From contig CAMDCV010000001.1 in NCBI GenBank assembly GCA_945890645.1, positions 1 through 64,000 of the forward strand: a stretch of 64,000 nucleotides of DNA, in the 5' to 3' direction. Position 1 is the stretch's first letter. Each line of letters starts with the position of its first letter. The position numbers and the translations under genes are program-made. Origin of the DNA: Akkermansia muciniphila. Lineage in GTDB: Bacteria; Verrucomicrobiota; Verrucomicrobiia; Verrucomicrobiales; Akkermansiaceae. The notes under the pieces were generated by a model. It had not been told where the DNA came from. It searched no databases and worked only from the letters and a program-made list of their open reading frames with translations. Of this stretch, positions 1-8,918 are shown piece by piece.

Positions 1-135
1 TGGGGTTGTGCACGATACATGCCACTCTGTTACGTGAGAGGTGCACGGATTTTTGCGACGAAATGTGCAATTCCGTGCATTTGTGTGAGGCAATCATGCC
101 AGCATCGATTGATAGCTAAAGGCTTTTCGCGTTAT

Positions 136-462
136 TCAGGAAGCTCTAATATAAACACAGTTTTGCTGGACTCGTGTCAGGTCCTTCACTTGCGTCACCT
201 TCATGGAAGTGCAGCGCTGCAAGAGTTCGGGCATTAGCCCCTTTCGAGTAGGGTCCAAATGTTGTACAATGACGAATGCCATGCCACATTTCTCGGGGAC
301 ATTCACCAGTAATTGTTCTAAGGCTTCAAATCCTCCTGCTGAGGCACCGATCCCGATGATCGGAAATGAGGTTGCTGCATGGATTTCAGGCAATTTCTCT
401 TCCACCGTTGGAGCGGATTTTCTGACCTCCTTATCCGGTGATGGAGTTTTTTTCATAGGCAT
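136..462 (-). pseudogene. CheB methylesterase N-terminal remnant
   Basis: About 108 residues match the start of the CheB chemotaxis methylesterase domain, as found alone or in CheB/CheR fusions. The sequence shows the catalytic-serine loop GIGASAGGFEAL and the histidine segment VIVQHLDP, followed by ELLQRCTSM and VTQVKDLTRVQQNCVYI. The frame then ends where intact CheB continues with the IPPN segment and the rest of the 180-190 residue domain, including the catalytic Asp. I translated onward in the other minus-strand frames and found no continuation. The start is placed at ATG 462 (or 456); a TTG at 504 also stays in frame. Because the catalytic triad cannot form, I read it as a decayed or truncated gene. 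A sequencing error is unlikely to explain it, since no frame resumes the domain in the 135 bp left of it. Confidence 0.65.
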
Positions 463-602
463 TGGCAACTCAATTTTCGAAGTTGCACCGATGCGACTAA
501 TCAAAAAATTTCTTCCGTAACAATGGATAAATTAGGCGATTTGAGCATAAATCGCAACTTATATTTCCGATATTTTACGTGCTTGCCAGGAAAAGCGAGT
601 TG

Positions 603-1235
603 TTAGTGCTTGAGTTTCAGTTTTTTTAACTTTGGCTCCACCACATACTTGCAATAGGGGTTTTTCGATTTGTTCTGCTCGTAGTAATTTTGATGATACT
701 TCTCTGCCGGATAGAAAGTGGCAGCAGCTGTGATTTCCGTAACGATGGGCTTATCGAAATTCTCTTGTGCCGCCTTTTTTGAGGCATCCGCGAGAGTTTT
801 TTGCGCTTCATTGTGATAAAAGATGGCCGAGCGATATTGAGGCCCCTCATCGGCACCTTGTTTGTTCAACGTGGTGGGATCGTGCAAGTCCCAGAACCAC
901 GCGAGAACGCGTTCGGCGCTGATTTTTTTGGGGTCGAACACCACCTGCACAACTTCAGCATGGCCGGTGGTCTTGGTGCAAATTTGCTCATAGGTGGGAT
1001 TTGCCACCGTGCCACCCATGTAACCGGAGGTGGCGAAATAGACTCCGTCCAGTTGTTTGTAAGCTGCTTCGATGCACCAAAAACAGCCAGCACCCAGAGT
1101 GATCACTTCGGCACCATCGGGGACTTTTGGCACTTCGGCAGGGGCATTTGCTTTGTCGTTCATCGCGGCGTCAGGTTCACAGCAGGCGAGAGCGGGGGCA
1201 AGAAAGAAAAGTAGCAGTTTGCGAAACATAAACAT
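603..1235 (-). CDS. msrA: Peptide methionine-S-sulfoxide reductase MsrA, probable lipoprotein
   Basis: Reduces methionine-S-sulfoxide in oxidised proteins. The family motif GCFWC is at residues 50-54, with Cys51 as the catalytic cysteine; further conserved segments are YMGGTVANPTYEQICTKTTGHAEVV, LAWFWDLHDPTT, and GPQYRSAIFYHN. The first 20 residues are a short hydrophobic signal ending in the lipobox ALAC (Cys18), so the enzyme is probably an exported lipoprotein that repairs envelope proteins; most cytoplasmic MsrA lack this. Length (210 residues) is the usual catalytic domain plus leader. An alternative Met at residue 3 is possible. It is transcribed away from the HtrA pair, sharing an 86-bp divergent intergenic region if the neighbour's TTG/GTG starts are ignored. 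Together with the redoxin near 23 kb it points to envelope thiol/oxidative repair. Confidence 0.93.
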   Translation of the reverse strand: MFMFRKLLLFFLAPALACCEPDAAMNDKANAPAEVPKVPDGAEVITLGAGCFWCIEAAYKQLDGVYFATSGYMGGTVANPTYEQICTKTTGHAEVVQVVFDPKKISAERVLAWFWDLHDPTTLNKQGADEGPQYRSAIFYHNEAQKTLADASKKAAQENFDKPIVTEITAAATFYPAEKYHQNYYEQNKSKNPYCKYVVEPKLKKLKLKH

Positions 1236-1304
1236 AAAATGAACGTATTCTTGGTGCTGTCAAATGAAAGATGCACGACCGCCCAAGCTTGTCAAAAGAC
1301 GTGC

Positions 1305-1333
1305 TTGTCATGGGCTAATGCGTGTGTTACATT
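1305..1333 (+). promoter_or_regulatory. Candidate sigma-70 promoter of the HtrA-like pair
   Basis: TTGTCA (1305-1310) and TACATT (1328-1333) are separated by 17 bp. The -10 hexamer lies about 18 bp before the ATG at 1352. This argues against the longer reading frame starting with GTG at 1322, which would lie inside the promoter. Match by eye only. Confidence 0.45.
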
Positions 1334-1351
1334 CGCTGTAACAATGAATCT

Positions 1352-2332
1352 ATGAAAATCCGGTTGTTTTTGTTATTTTTGGGTTTGATCACCATGGGCT
1401 TTTCTCAAGACCCGAAACGATTGCGCGTGAATGACAAAAAAGTCCCAGCGGGCACTGAGGACATGCTCGCCATCGAGGCTGCACTCAAAGGATCACTCCC
1501 CACCGCTCGTAATGCGACCGTATGTTTGGAACTCGGTCAAGGATCCGGTAGCGGTGTCATTATCTCGGCAGATGGTTTGATCCTCACAGCGGCCCACGTT
1601 ACCGGTGGTGTAGGGAAAGAAATCACCGCCATTCTCGCTGATGGACGCAAAGTAAAATGTGAGTCACTCGGGCTTAGCTCGGACTCCGATTGCGCGATGG
1701 CAAAAATCATCGACAAGGGTCCTTTCCCATTCGTGGAAGTGGATCGTGCCGATCTAACAAAATTGGGAGACTGGGTGTTTTCGTTAGGTCACTCGGGTGG
1801 TTATGATAAAAAGCGCGGGGCCGGTGTGCGCATTGGTCGATTGGTGAAAGTGGCCGATGCGACAGTGCAAAGCGATTGCACGCTGATCGGTGGTGACTCG
1901 GGTGGTCCTCTCTTTGACATGAATGGTCGACTGATTGCCATTCATTCGCGCGTGGGCGCTAATGTGCAACAAAACATGCACGTACCGATCCGTGAATTCC
2001 TGCGTCACTGGGATGCCATGCAGAAAGGCGAGTTTCTCGGCGAAGGACCATTTGCGAAGAAGCCCAAAAAGGGCAGTGGCTTTCTCGGCGTGGGCAGTGA
2101 AGACACTCCCGATGGCAAATTGCGCGTCAATAAAGTCGGTGGCGAATCACCGGCGGAAGTCGCAGGCGTCAAAGAAGGGGACTTCATTCTCAAAATCGAT
2201 GGCAAGGAAATGAAGAACAAAGATGCCATGCAAAAGCTACTGAAAGACAAAGCGGCCGATGACAAACTCGTGATGCTACTCTTGCGTGATGGCAAGGAAA
2301 TCGAAATCACCGTGCGCCTCGCTGCTCGATAA
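1352..2332 (+). CDS. Exported HtrA-like trypsin-type serine protease with one PDZ domain
   Basis: A 326-residue secreted protease of the S1C/HtrA type. A signal peptide (MKIRLFLLFLGLITMGFSQ) is followed by a trypsin fold with an intact triad: His in LILTAAHV (residue 82), Asp in SDSDCAMAKI (113) and Ser in GGDSGGPLFD (183). A PDZ domain covers roughly 242-323 (GFLGVGSEDTPDGKL, then AGVKEGDFILKIDGKEM). Typical HtrA proteins have the same order with one or two PDZ domains. The start is the ATG at 1352; a GTG 30 bp upstream is in frame but falls in the predicted promoter and would spoil the signal peptide. It is followed after 18 bp by a degenerate paralogue, so the two are probably co-transcribed. 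Likely role: periplasmic protein quality control; the substrate cannot be read from sequence. Confidence 0.88.
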   Translation: MKIRLFLLFLGLITMGFSQDPKRLRVNDKKVPAGTEDMLAIEAALKGSLPTARNATVCLELGQGSGSGVIISADGLILTAAHVTGGVGKEITAILADGRKVKCESLGLSSDSDCAMAKIIDKGPFPFVEVDRADLTKLGDWVFSLGHSGGYDKKRGAGVRIGRLVKVADATVQSDCTLIGGDSGGPLFDMNGRLIAIHSRVGANVQQNMHVPIREFLRHWDAMQKGEFLGEGPFAKKPKKGSGFLGVGSEDTPDGKLRVNKVGGESPAEVAGVKEGDFILKIDGKEMKNKDAMQKLLKDKAADDKLVMLLLRDGKEIEITVRLAAR

Positions 2333-2350
2333 TTTTTTCTCACAAATTTT

Positions 2351-3352
2351 ATGAAATGGAATATTCCGATTGCACTGCTGTTAGCTGGCACGATGTCGCT
2401 TTCTGGTTATGAAACTCTCGAGTCTGACTATCGATTGAACGGCACTTTGATGCATGCCGTGGTGGAACGAGCGCGCCAGTCTCTTCAGGAGTTCAGTGCG
2501 GTCGTCTATGAAGGACGCAAGGAAATCGCTTATGGTGTCGTTATGAGCGAGGATGGATACATCGTCACCAAATGGAGCGAAGTAAAAGACGCCAAGGAGC
2601 TGAAGTTGCGCATTGGTGAAACGTATTATGAAAATGTCAGTTTCGTAAGTGGCGATGCCCAGTGGGATATATGCGTATTGAAAATCGAAGCGTCGGAACT
2701 GAAGTCGGTGCTGTTTGCAGAAGACAGCCAAATCGACGAAGGCTCGTGGGTCATCGCGAATGGTGCGACGAGTCGCTCGGACCGCCGTCCCATGATTGGT
2801 ATTATCAGTGCTCCCTCGCGCGAAATCGAAGCAGAAGGGGGACCAGTTCTCGGTATTGAAATCATCGAAGAAAAAGGCACTTTGATTGCGGGTGAAATTC
2901 CAGAGGTTAGCGGAGCTTACAAAGCGGGCATTCGCAAAGGTGATAAAATTTTGAAACTCAATGATCAGAAAATCGCAAAGAGTGAGGACGTTGTTGCGTT
3001 TATGAAGGAGCGCAAGGTCGGTGAGGAAGTGGAAGTAAGTTATTCACGCAAAGGTAAGACGACGAAGGTAACTGTGAAGTTGCAAGGTCGTGCTGATATC
3101 TTTGGCATCGAGAAAACTCGCAATGATGAAATGAGCGGAGATTTTTCGAAACGTCGCAGTGGCTTTCCACGAGTCCTGCAGCACGACATTCCTGGAAACA
3201 GCCGAACGGTTGGTGGCCCCTTACTTGATCTTGAAGGTAAGTGCATCGGCATGAACATCGCCCGCGCCAATCGTGCAGAAAGTTTTGCCATTCCAATGGA
3301 AGAGATGCGTGAAGTCAGCCAGCGCTTGATCGAACAAGCGCGGTTGAAGTAG
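2351..3352 (+). CDS. HtrA-like pseudoprotease with internal PDZ domain
   Basis: 333 residues with a signal peptide (MKWNIPIALLLAGTMSLSGY). The trypsin-like fold is recognisable but two of three catalytic residues are replaced. At the His position the sequence reads GYIVTKWSEV (Trp75 in place of His), and at the Ser position TVGGPLLD (Val287 in place of Ser); Asp106 in WDICVLKI remains. The PDZ-like part (about 168-245: AGIRKGDKILKLNDQKI, VSYSRKGKTTKVTVKLQGR) sits between the Asp segment and the GGP segment, whereas in ordinary HtrA the PDZ follows the complete protease. It is therefore probably a non-catalytic partner or chaperone for the upstream protease, from which it is separated by 18 bp. 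Function is inference. Related planctomycete/verrucomicrobial PDZ proteins of unknown role may share the layout. Confidence 0.8.
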   Translation: MKWNIPIALLLAGTMSLSGYETLESDYRLNGTLMHAVVERARQSLQEFSAVVYEGRKEIAYGVVMSEDGYIVTKWSEVKDAKELKLRIGETYYENVSFVSGDAQWDICVLKIEASELKSVLFAEDSQIDEGSWVIANGATSRSDRRPMIGIISAPSREIEAEGGPVLGIEIIEEKGTLIAGEIPEVSGAYKAGIRKGDKILKLNDQKIAKSEDVVAFMKERKVGEEVEVSYSRKGKTTKVTVKLQGRADIFGIEKTRNDEMSGDFSKRRSGFPRVLQHDIPGNSRTVGGPLLDLEGKCIGMNIARANRAESFAIPMEEMREVSQRLIEQARLK

Positions 3353-3381
3353 TAGATGAATGTCGTCCGACGAATGGCGGC

Positions 3382-5412
3382 TCACCAAAACATGATGTAG
3401 AGAACGATCATCGCCACGATCACTGCTACGCCGCCGATTTTGGCAGTTTTAGAAGACTCTAGGACGATGGTGTCGGAAACCGGTAATTTCGCCGGTGTTT
3501 GAAGTGGGTTGAGGAGTGTAACGACTACACCAATGAAGATAATCGTAAGAAAGCAGATGCTCATGCGATCAAGAAAGGAAATTTCATTAGAGAACCACAA
3601 ACCGCGAGCGCACAGGAAGGGGCCAACAAACCACTTAATGCTGCCGTAGAGTGCGATATTCACCATAATACCCAGCCAGCCAAAGTAACGAGGTGTGCGC
3701 GGCGCGAGGAAGCCAAATAGGAACACTGCGAGAATACCGGGGCTGATGAAACCTTGGAATTCTTGAATAATGGTAAAGATTCCTCCAAAGGCGGGGTTGC
3801 CGAGAAACGGGGCAATAAGGCACGCGATCAGCACAAATAGTAATGTGAAGGACTTTCCAGCTCCGACTAACTGCGACTGCGTCGCATTCTTATTGAACTT
3901 CTGATAAATATCCATAGTCGCGATGGTGGCGGCCGAGTTTAGCATCGAAGCAAGCGATGATACCACGGCGCCGAAAATCGCAGCCAGCACAAACCAAGTG
4001 ATACCCGGTTTCATCAGATTGCGTAACAGGATGGGGAATGCAGCATCGTAGTCATAACCAATCAACTTGCTGCCCTTGGGTGCCTTGGTATCTGCGAGCA
4101 AGGCATTATTGGCTTCAAAAACACCAGCGGCAGAGCTGTCTGTGAGTGGTGTAGGGGTTATTCCTGCAATTTTTGCATTATGAGCATAGACCAGTAACGC
4201 CTGCTCGGGATTCGTTTTTACGTAGTTTTCTGCAAATGGATACACAAGCGTCGTGCCTTTGCCGATCTCTTCAATGGCAACGGCATTTTTCTTAGTGGCT
4301 TCTTCGGCAAGGTCACTCCTATAAAGGTTAAAGCACAAAATTCCCGGAATCACTACGATGAAGGGGATAATCAATTTTAACGCTGCGGCAAAAACGATGC
4401 CTTTCTGTCCCTCCGCAAGCGATTTGGAACCGAGTGTGCGCTGCACGATGTATTGATTGAGCCCCCAATAAAAGAAATTCGGAATCCACAAGCCTAATAC
4501 CAAGGCGGTCCATGGTATTGCTGGGTCGGTGATCGGACGTTTCATGTGGAGCTTGCCTCCTTCAAGATTTTCGCCAGCTGCGGCTACGGCTTCACCGTCT
4601 TTGCCATCATTGAGTAGGATAAATCGTTCATACGCACTTGCTTTTTCTAGATCCTCTACTGTCGCAGTGGAATTGTTCACTTTTGACAAAATCAAATCAG
4701 CAGGCTTTGCGTCTTTCATCGCTCCAAAAGCCAAAAACATGACAAGCGCACCACCAATAATCAGCGCAGCTCCCCAAATCAAATCTGTCCAAGCGCAGGC
4801 TTTTAACCCGCCGACAAACACATAGAGCGCTGCTGAGGCTCCGATGATCCAGCAGCCTACGGTGATCGAACCAAGATCAACTCCGAGCACTGATATGTCG
4901 TGAAAAAATACCGATACGACTTTGGCACCCGAATAAATGACCGAGGCGGTGGGTACGCCCACAAGAATAACCAGAGTGCTTACAGCCATCACAGATCGCG
5001 ACAGTACGCCGTAACGATATTCCAAAAATTCAGGAATTGTGTAGATTCCGCAGCGCAACAGTTTTGGTAAGAATACAAATGCGGTGACCACCAGTGTGAC
5101 TGCTGCCATCCATTCGTATGAAGCAATGGCCATACCGAGCCAGTCGGCAGCCTGTCCAGACATGCCCACGAACTGCTCTGTGGAAATGTTGGCAGCGATG
5201 AGAGAAAATCCAACTAACCACCATGTTAAACCGCGACCTGCAAGGAAGTAACCCGCAGCATCTCCAGACTTAACTTCATCAGCACTCTCTTTGTTCCCCT
5301 GACGTATGCCGAAAGCGATGACTCCGACAATTGCCACGAGAAACAGAACAATATCAAGGGTTCCCATGGTATTGGTACCTGTTTGAGCTAGTATAAATTG
5401 TAATTGATACAT
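3382..5412 (-). CDS. Sodium:solute symporter family transporter (sugar type)
   Basis: A 676-residue inner-membrane protein with about 14-15 hydrophobic segments. It is of the SSS/SGLT family: the N-terminal part shows YFLAGRGLTWWLVGFSLIAANIS, TEQFVGMSGQA, EWMAAVTLVVTAFVFLP and YTIPEFLEYRYG. The loop between about residues 240 and 300 is unusually long and charged, and a second soluble insertion (roughly 380-450) separates later helices. SSS proteins use the sodium gradient to import sugars, amino acids or other solutes. The gene follows the aldose 1-epimerase after 11 bp, so galactose or glucose is a reasonable substrate, as in other SSS-galM pairs. The ATG at 5412 is used; an internal ATG at residue 16 (MGTLDIVLF) would give a more typical N terminus. 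Confidence 0.9.
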   Translation of the reverse strand: MYQLQFILAQTGTNTMGTLDIVLFLVAIVGVIAFGIRQGNKESADEVKSGDAAGYFLAGRGLTWWLVGFSLIAANISTEQFVGMSGQAADWLGMAIASYEWMAAVTLVVTAFVFLPKLLRCGIYTIPEFLEYRYGVLSRSVMAVSTLVILVGVPTASVIYSGAKVVSVFFHDISVLGVDLGSITVGCWIIGASAALYVFVGGLKACAWTDLIWGAALIIGGALVMFLAFGAMKDAKPADLILSKVNNSTATVEDLEKASAYERFILLNDGKDGEAVAAAGENLEGGKLHMKRPITDPAIPWTALVLGLWIPNFFYWGLNQYIVQRTLGSKSLAEGQKGIVFAAALKLIIPFIVVIPGILCFNLYRSDLAEEATKKNAVAIEEIGKGTTLVYPFAENYVKTNPEQALLVYAHNAKIAGITPTPLTDSSAAGVFEANNALLADTKAPKGSKLIGYDYDAAFPILLRNLMKPGITWFVLAAIFGAVVSSLASMLNSAATIATMDIYQKFNKNATQSQLVGAGKSFTLLFVLIACLIAPFLGNPAFGGIFTIIQEFQGFISPGILAVFLFGFLAPRTPRYFGWLGIMVNIALYGSIKWFVGPFLCARGLWFSNEISFLDRMSICFLTIIFIGVVVTLLNPLQTPAKLPVSDTIVLESSKTAKIGGVAVIVAMIVLYIMFW

Positions 5413-5423
5413 AAATAACGTGA

Positions 5424-6635
5424 TTAGTTGGGTTTAGTGCTGAAGCGATGAATCATGCGATGTCGATACGTTTCTCCGGGCCGAAGCACCGCGCTTGGGA
5501 AAGCTGGGTGATTCGGGGCGTCGGGGAAATTTTGTGTTTCGAGACATAGCCCGGTGCGATGACCATAAGCGATGCCGTTCTTGCCGATGGCTTTGCCGTC
5601 GAGAAAATTGCCGCTGTAAAACTGGATGCCGGGTTGATCGGTGAACACTTCCATCGTGCGACCTGATGCCGGATCGCTGAGGCGTGCCGCGAGTCGCGTG
5701 CCAGTGCCGAAGTTCAGTACCCAACAATGATCGTAGCCGCCGGCGAAACGCAGGGCCTCGAAGTCGGCATTAATGCGTTGCCCAATGGAAGTGGCACTCG
5801 TGAAATCCATCGGTGTGCCGTTCACGGTGGCGAGTTCGCCAGTGGGAATCATGCCAACATTCGTGGGTAAAAATTTCTCTGCTTCAATCTGCAATTCGTG
5901 ATCGAGAATACTGCGCTGTGGCTCACCGCTGAGATTCCAATAGCTGTGATGCACGAGATTGATGATCGTAGGTGCATCGGTGGTAGCCGTCGCTTCCCAA
6001 ATCAGCTCATTGCGATCGGTGAGCGAATAGGTGACGGTGACATCGAGATTGCCAGGGTAACCTTCTTCGCCATCCACGGAACGATAACGGAAAACCACAG
6101 AATCACCGATGACTTCGCCCTTCCACAGCACTTTATCAAAGCCTGTTTTCCCTCCGTGCAAGTGACAGGGGATGCCGCCGGGTGTGTTGTTCGTGGCGAG
6201 TTGATAGTCTTTTCCATCAAGCGAAAATTTGCCCCCTGCGATCCGATTGGCGTAGCGTCCCACTGACGAGCCGAAATAGGAAGTATTGGTGAGCCATTGC
6301 TCGTGGGTGTCGTAGCCGAGTGTGACATCGGCGATTTTGCCATCACGGTCAGGGGCTTCTAACGAAACAAGAGTGGCGCCATATTCGGAAAACTTCGCAA
6401 TGAGTCCGTTGGGATTGTAAATAGTGAACAATTTCACCTCCCTCCCGTCAGTCATCTTTCCGTAAGTTTGTGTTTGTATAGACTTCACAACGATGGATTG
6501 AGGGGGAGATTTACGGCAACTAGGAAAACACAAAACAGCAATTAAGAGGATAATGGGTTTTCCGCTCACGAGTCGCCATTCTGTCAGGGGAATAGGCCTT
6601 GCCAAGAAAATTTTGTAGCTGTCCGCTTTGCCCAT
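5424..6635 (-). CDS. galM: Aldose 1-epimerase (galactose mutarotase), exported form
   Basis: Interconverts alpha and beta anomers of galactose or glucose. Diagnostic segments are present: GRYANRIAGGKF, HLHGGKTGFDK (His160, equivalent to the substrate-binding His), NLVHHSYWNLSG (His230, the catalytic acid) and CLETQNFPDAPNHPAFP (Glu366, the catalytic base). At 403 residues it is about 60 longer than cytoplasmic GalM because of an N-terminal extension with a hydrophobic stretch (KPIILLIAVLCFPSC). That resembles a signal or lipoprotein leader, so the enzyme may act in the periplasm before uptake. The downstream symporter starts 11 bp later; the upstream gene dnaB ends 9 bp before. An internal ATG at residue 61 would give a leaderless enzyme, but the hydrophobic leader argues for the long form. 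Confidence 0.9.
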   Translation of the reverse strand: MGKADSYKIFLARPIPLTEWRLVSGKPIILLIAVLCFPSCRKSPPQSIVVKSIQTQTYGKMTDGREVKLFTIYNPNGLIAKFSEYGATLVSLEAPDRDGKIADVTLGYDTHEQWLTNTSYFGSSVGRYANRIAGGKFSLDGKDYQLATNNTPGGIPCHLHGGKTGFDKVLWKGEVIGDSVVFRYRSVDGEEGYPGNLDVTVTYSLTDRNELIWEATATTDAPTIINLVHHSYWNLSGEPQRSILDHELQIEAEKFLPTNVGMIPTGELATVNGTPMDFTSATSIGQRINADFEALRFAGGYDHCWVLNFGTGTRLAARLSDPASGRTMEVFTDQPGIQFYSGNFLDGKAIGKNGIAYGHRTGLCLETQNFPDAPNHPAFPSAVLRPGETYRHRMIHRFSTKPN

Positions 6636-6644
6636 GTTCTCTCA

Positions 6645-8084
6645 TCAGCCGGCAGGTTCTTGGGCTGGTGCGCCGCTTTCGAATCGCATGAGCGGTGCGA
6701 TGAAGGTCAAAGGAACGGGACCCGTTTCACCGTTACGATTTTTGGCGAGCAGCAGTTCTGCTTTGCCTTCTTCTTCTTGGCGTTTCTCTTCATCTTCGGC
6801 GTAGTAGGCACTGCGATAGAGCAATCCGATCAAGTCGGCGTCTTGTTCGATCGATCCCGATTCACGAAGGTCGGACATGCGCGGAGTGCCGCCGGTGCGT
6901 GATTCCGGGCCACGGTTGAGCTGTGCGAGAACGATAATGGGGATGCCCAGCTCTTTCGCTAAGGCCTTGAGACCCGCAGAAATCTCCGCGATTTCCCGCT
7001 CGCGCGAATTGACCGCCTGTTTGCTGAGCGAGCGCAGAAGTTGCAAGTAGTCGACTGCGATCAATTGGATGTCTTCATCGCGTTTTTTGCGTCGCGCTTT
7101 AGCCCGCAGATCGTTGATGGTGATGCCGGGAGTGTCATCGATGAACAGCTTCGAGTTCGCGATTTCATCCGAGGCTCGCTTGATATTGATGAGATCTTTT
7201 TTCTGTGGCATCAAGCCTCTACCGATGTCGGAAAGTTTGTAACGGGCACGGGAAAATACCAGACGTTGCACGATCTGAAACGTGCTCATCTCGCACGAGA
7301 AGACCATGGCTGGTTTTTGTTGATCGATGCAGATGTGTTCGACGATGTTCATCATGAACGAGGTTTTGCCCATCGAGGGACGGGCGGCGATGATGAACAT
7401 TTCGCCCGGCTTGAGGCCGCTGCACATGCGGTCGAGCTCCTCGTAGCCCGTCATGTAGCCTTGGGATTTGACCTCCTTGTTGCAGAGGGCGGCAAAGTAT
7501 TCCATGACCTCACGCACGGCGGAATTGATCGTGACAGCTCGATTGACCTCAGAGTTTTCGCGGATGGCGAGCACGGCGGTTTCCACGCTATCGAGCAATT
7601 GCGGCACGTCTTCGGGACTTTCGAAAGCATGAGCAATGGCTTCGTTGCATGAATTGATAATCGAACGCAGGGTGAACTTGTCTTTGACAAAATTCAGGTG
7701 AGAACTGAAGTGTCCCGCGTTCGGCGCGTAGGAATACAATTCTGTGAGAGCGGCAGGCCCGCCGACACTCTCAAGCAGGCCTTTATCGATGAGTTTTTGC
7801 ACCAGCGAAACCAGTTCCACCTCTTGGCCTTTTTCGAAAAACTCCAAGAGAACTTCAAACACGATGCCGTGGGCAGGGAGGTAAAAGTGCTGTTTACTGA
7901 GCTTTTCTTCGATCGCGGTGCTGATGTGCTCGTGAGGATTTTGCAACATTGAGCTGAGAATTGACTTCTCCGGTCCGAGGGCGTGAGGCATCGCGCGCAT
8001 GACATCGTCCACCTTGGCATCGTTACCTTTTTGCAGGGAGAGATGGTTTTTGTCGGTGTTGGTTCCCTGTTCGGCAGCGATCAT
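6645..8084 (-). CDS. dnaB: Replicative DNA helicase DnaB
   Basis: The hexameric 5'-3' helicase of the replication fork, 479 residues, full length. The N-terminal domain starts near MPHALGPEKSILSSMLQNP, with YLPAHGIVFEVLLEFFEKG and the GGPAALTELYSYAPNAG hairpin. The RecA-like ATPase core has Walker A ARPSMGKTS (residues 234-242), the AVDYLQLL Walker B strand, and ISAGLKALAKELGIPIIVLAQLNRGPESR and MSDLRESGSIEQDAD, all classical DnaB blocks. The start is the ATG at 8084; a TTG at 8123 is in frame but adds an unlikely leader. No intein or insertion interrupts the motifs. galM follows after 9 bp, an odd partner for a replication gene, so co-transcription may be incidental. Confidence 0.97.
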   Translation of the reverse strand: MIAAEQGTNTDKNHLSLQKGNDAKVDDVMRAMPHALGPEKSILSSMLQNPHEHISTAIEEKLSKQHFYLPAHGIVFEVLLEFFEKGQEVELVSLVQKLIDKGLLESVGGPAALTELYSYAPNAGHFSSHLNFVKDKFTLRSIINSCNEAIAHAFESPEDVPQLLDSVETAVLAIRENSEVNRAVTINSAVREVMEYFAALCNKEVKSQGYMTGYEELDRMCSGLKPGEMFIIAARPSMGKTSFMMNIVEHICIDQQKPAMVFSCEMSTFQIVQRLVFSRARYKLSDIGRGLMPQKKDLINIKRASDEIANSKLFIDDTPGITINDLRAKARRKKRDEDIQLIAVDYLQLLRSLSKQAVNSREREIAEISAGLKALAKELGIPIIVLAQLNRGPESRTGGTPRMSDLRESGSIEQDADLIGLLYRSAYYAEDEEKRQEEEGKAELLLAKNRNGETGPVPLTFIAPLMRFESGAPAQEPAG

Positions 8085-8220
8085 GCGGCGCTCACTATGG
8101 CAAATGTCCCCCCGCAAAGTCAACGCTGGTTCTCGGCAGCCCCCGAAAATGAAGCGTATTTTTTCTCGAAAAAGCTCGCAGAGTCCCTAGCTTGTGGCGG
8201 AGCATCCTCCCGTTCCTGCC

Positions 8221-8913
8221 ATGATTCCTACCATTTTTTCCTGCGAACACGCCACCTGCGCCGTTCCCGAAGCTTACAAAGAAGCCCTGAGTAAGGACAT
8301 GGAACGCATCACTTCGCCCGAGGGATGGGATCTCGGGGCTTTGAATCTCGCTCAAGCGCTATCGATGAAATTCCGCACGCCTTTGGTGCACTGCGAAATC
8401 AGCCGATTGATCATCGACTGCCACTTGCAAGAATCGGAGCCAAGTCGTTGGAGCGATTGTTCGATGAAGCTGACCGAAGCGCAACGTGAGAAACTTCACG
8501 AACGCCAAGTATTGCTCCACTTGAGTTTATTGCGTCAGCGCATTTCCAATGAGTTGGAGAGAAACTCCTCTGTCCTTCATGTTTCCGTGCACACCTTTGA
8601 CCCGCAGCTCCATCCGGATTTGCATGTTTGTTTGTTGTATTCGGAAGGTCGTGTCGGTGAGTCTTCGCTCGCCTTGCAATGGCTGCAAGCGATGCAGGAG
8701 AAATTGCCGGCACTTACGATTAAGGGCAATGAGGTGTTTTATCCCGATCAAATCAAAACCTTGTTAGACACCCTGCGCAAAGAGCGCTCATCAGCAGAGT
8801 ATCAAGGCATTGAGTTGCAAGTCAGCAATCAGCTGTTTCTGGATGCCCAGCCGATGCGGTGGGACGCTTTTAAAAACGGTTTGATCGATTCGCTGCGAAC
8901 GGTGTTGCAGTAA
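8221..8913 (+). CDS. N-formylglutamate amidohydrolase-like protein
   Basis: 230 residues of the FGase family, metal-dependent hydrolases that include HutG-type N-formylglutamate deformylase. The conserved blocks are IFSCEHATCAVPEAY near the N terminus, GWDLGALNLAQALS, VHCEISRLIIDCHLQ (the family usually has an Arg/Asp/Asn pattern here) and VLHVSVHTFDPQ, where the His and Asp would help bind metal. No histidine-degradation genes are nearby, so the actual substrate is open; many such stand-alone members are annotated only by family. The start is ATG 8221; a GTG at 8194 is also in frame. It is divergent from dnaB and convergent with the epimerase gene, so it is probably a single-gene unit. Confidence 0.85.
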   Translation: MIPTIFSCEHATCAVPEAYKEALSKDMERITSPEGWDLGALNLAQALSMKFRTPLVHCEISRLIIDCHLQESEPSRWSDCSMKLTEAQREKLHERQVLLHLSLLRQRISNELERNSSVLHVSVHTFDPQLHPDLHVCLLYSEGRVGESSLALQWLQAMQEKLPALTIKGNEVFYPDQIKTLLDTLRKERSSAEYQGIELQVSNQLFLDAQPMRWDAFKNGLIDSLRTVLQ

Positions 8914-8918
8914 CTGTG

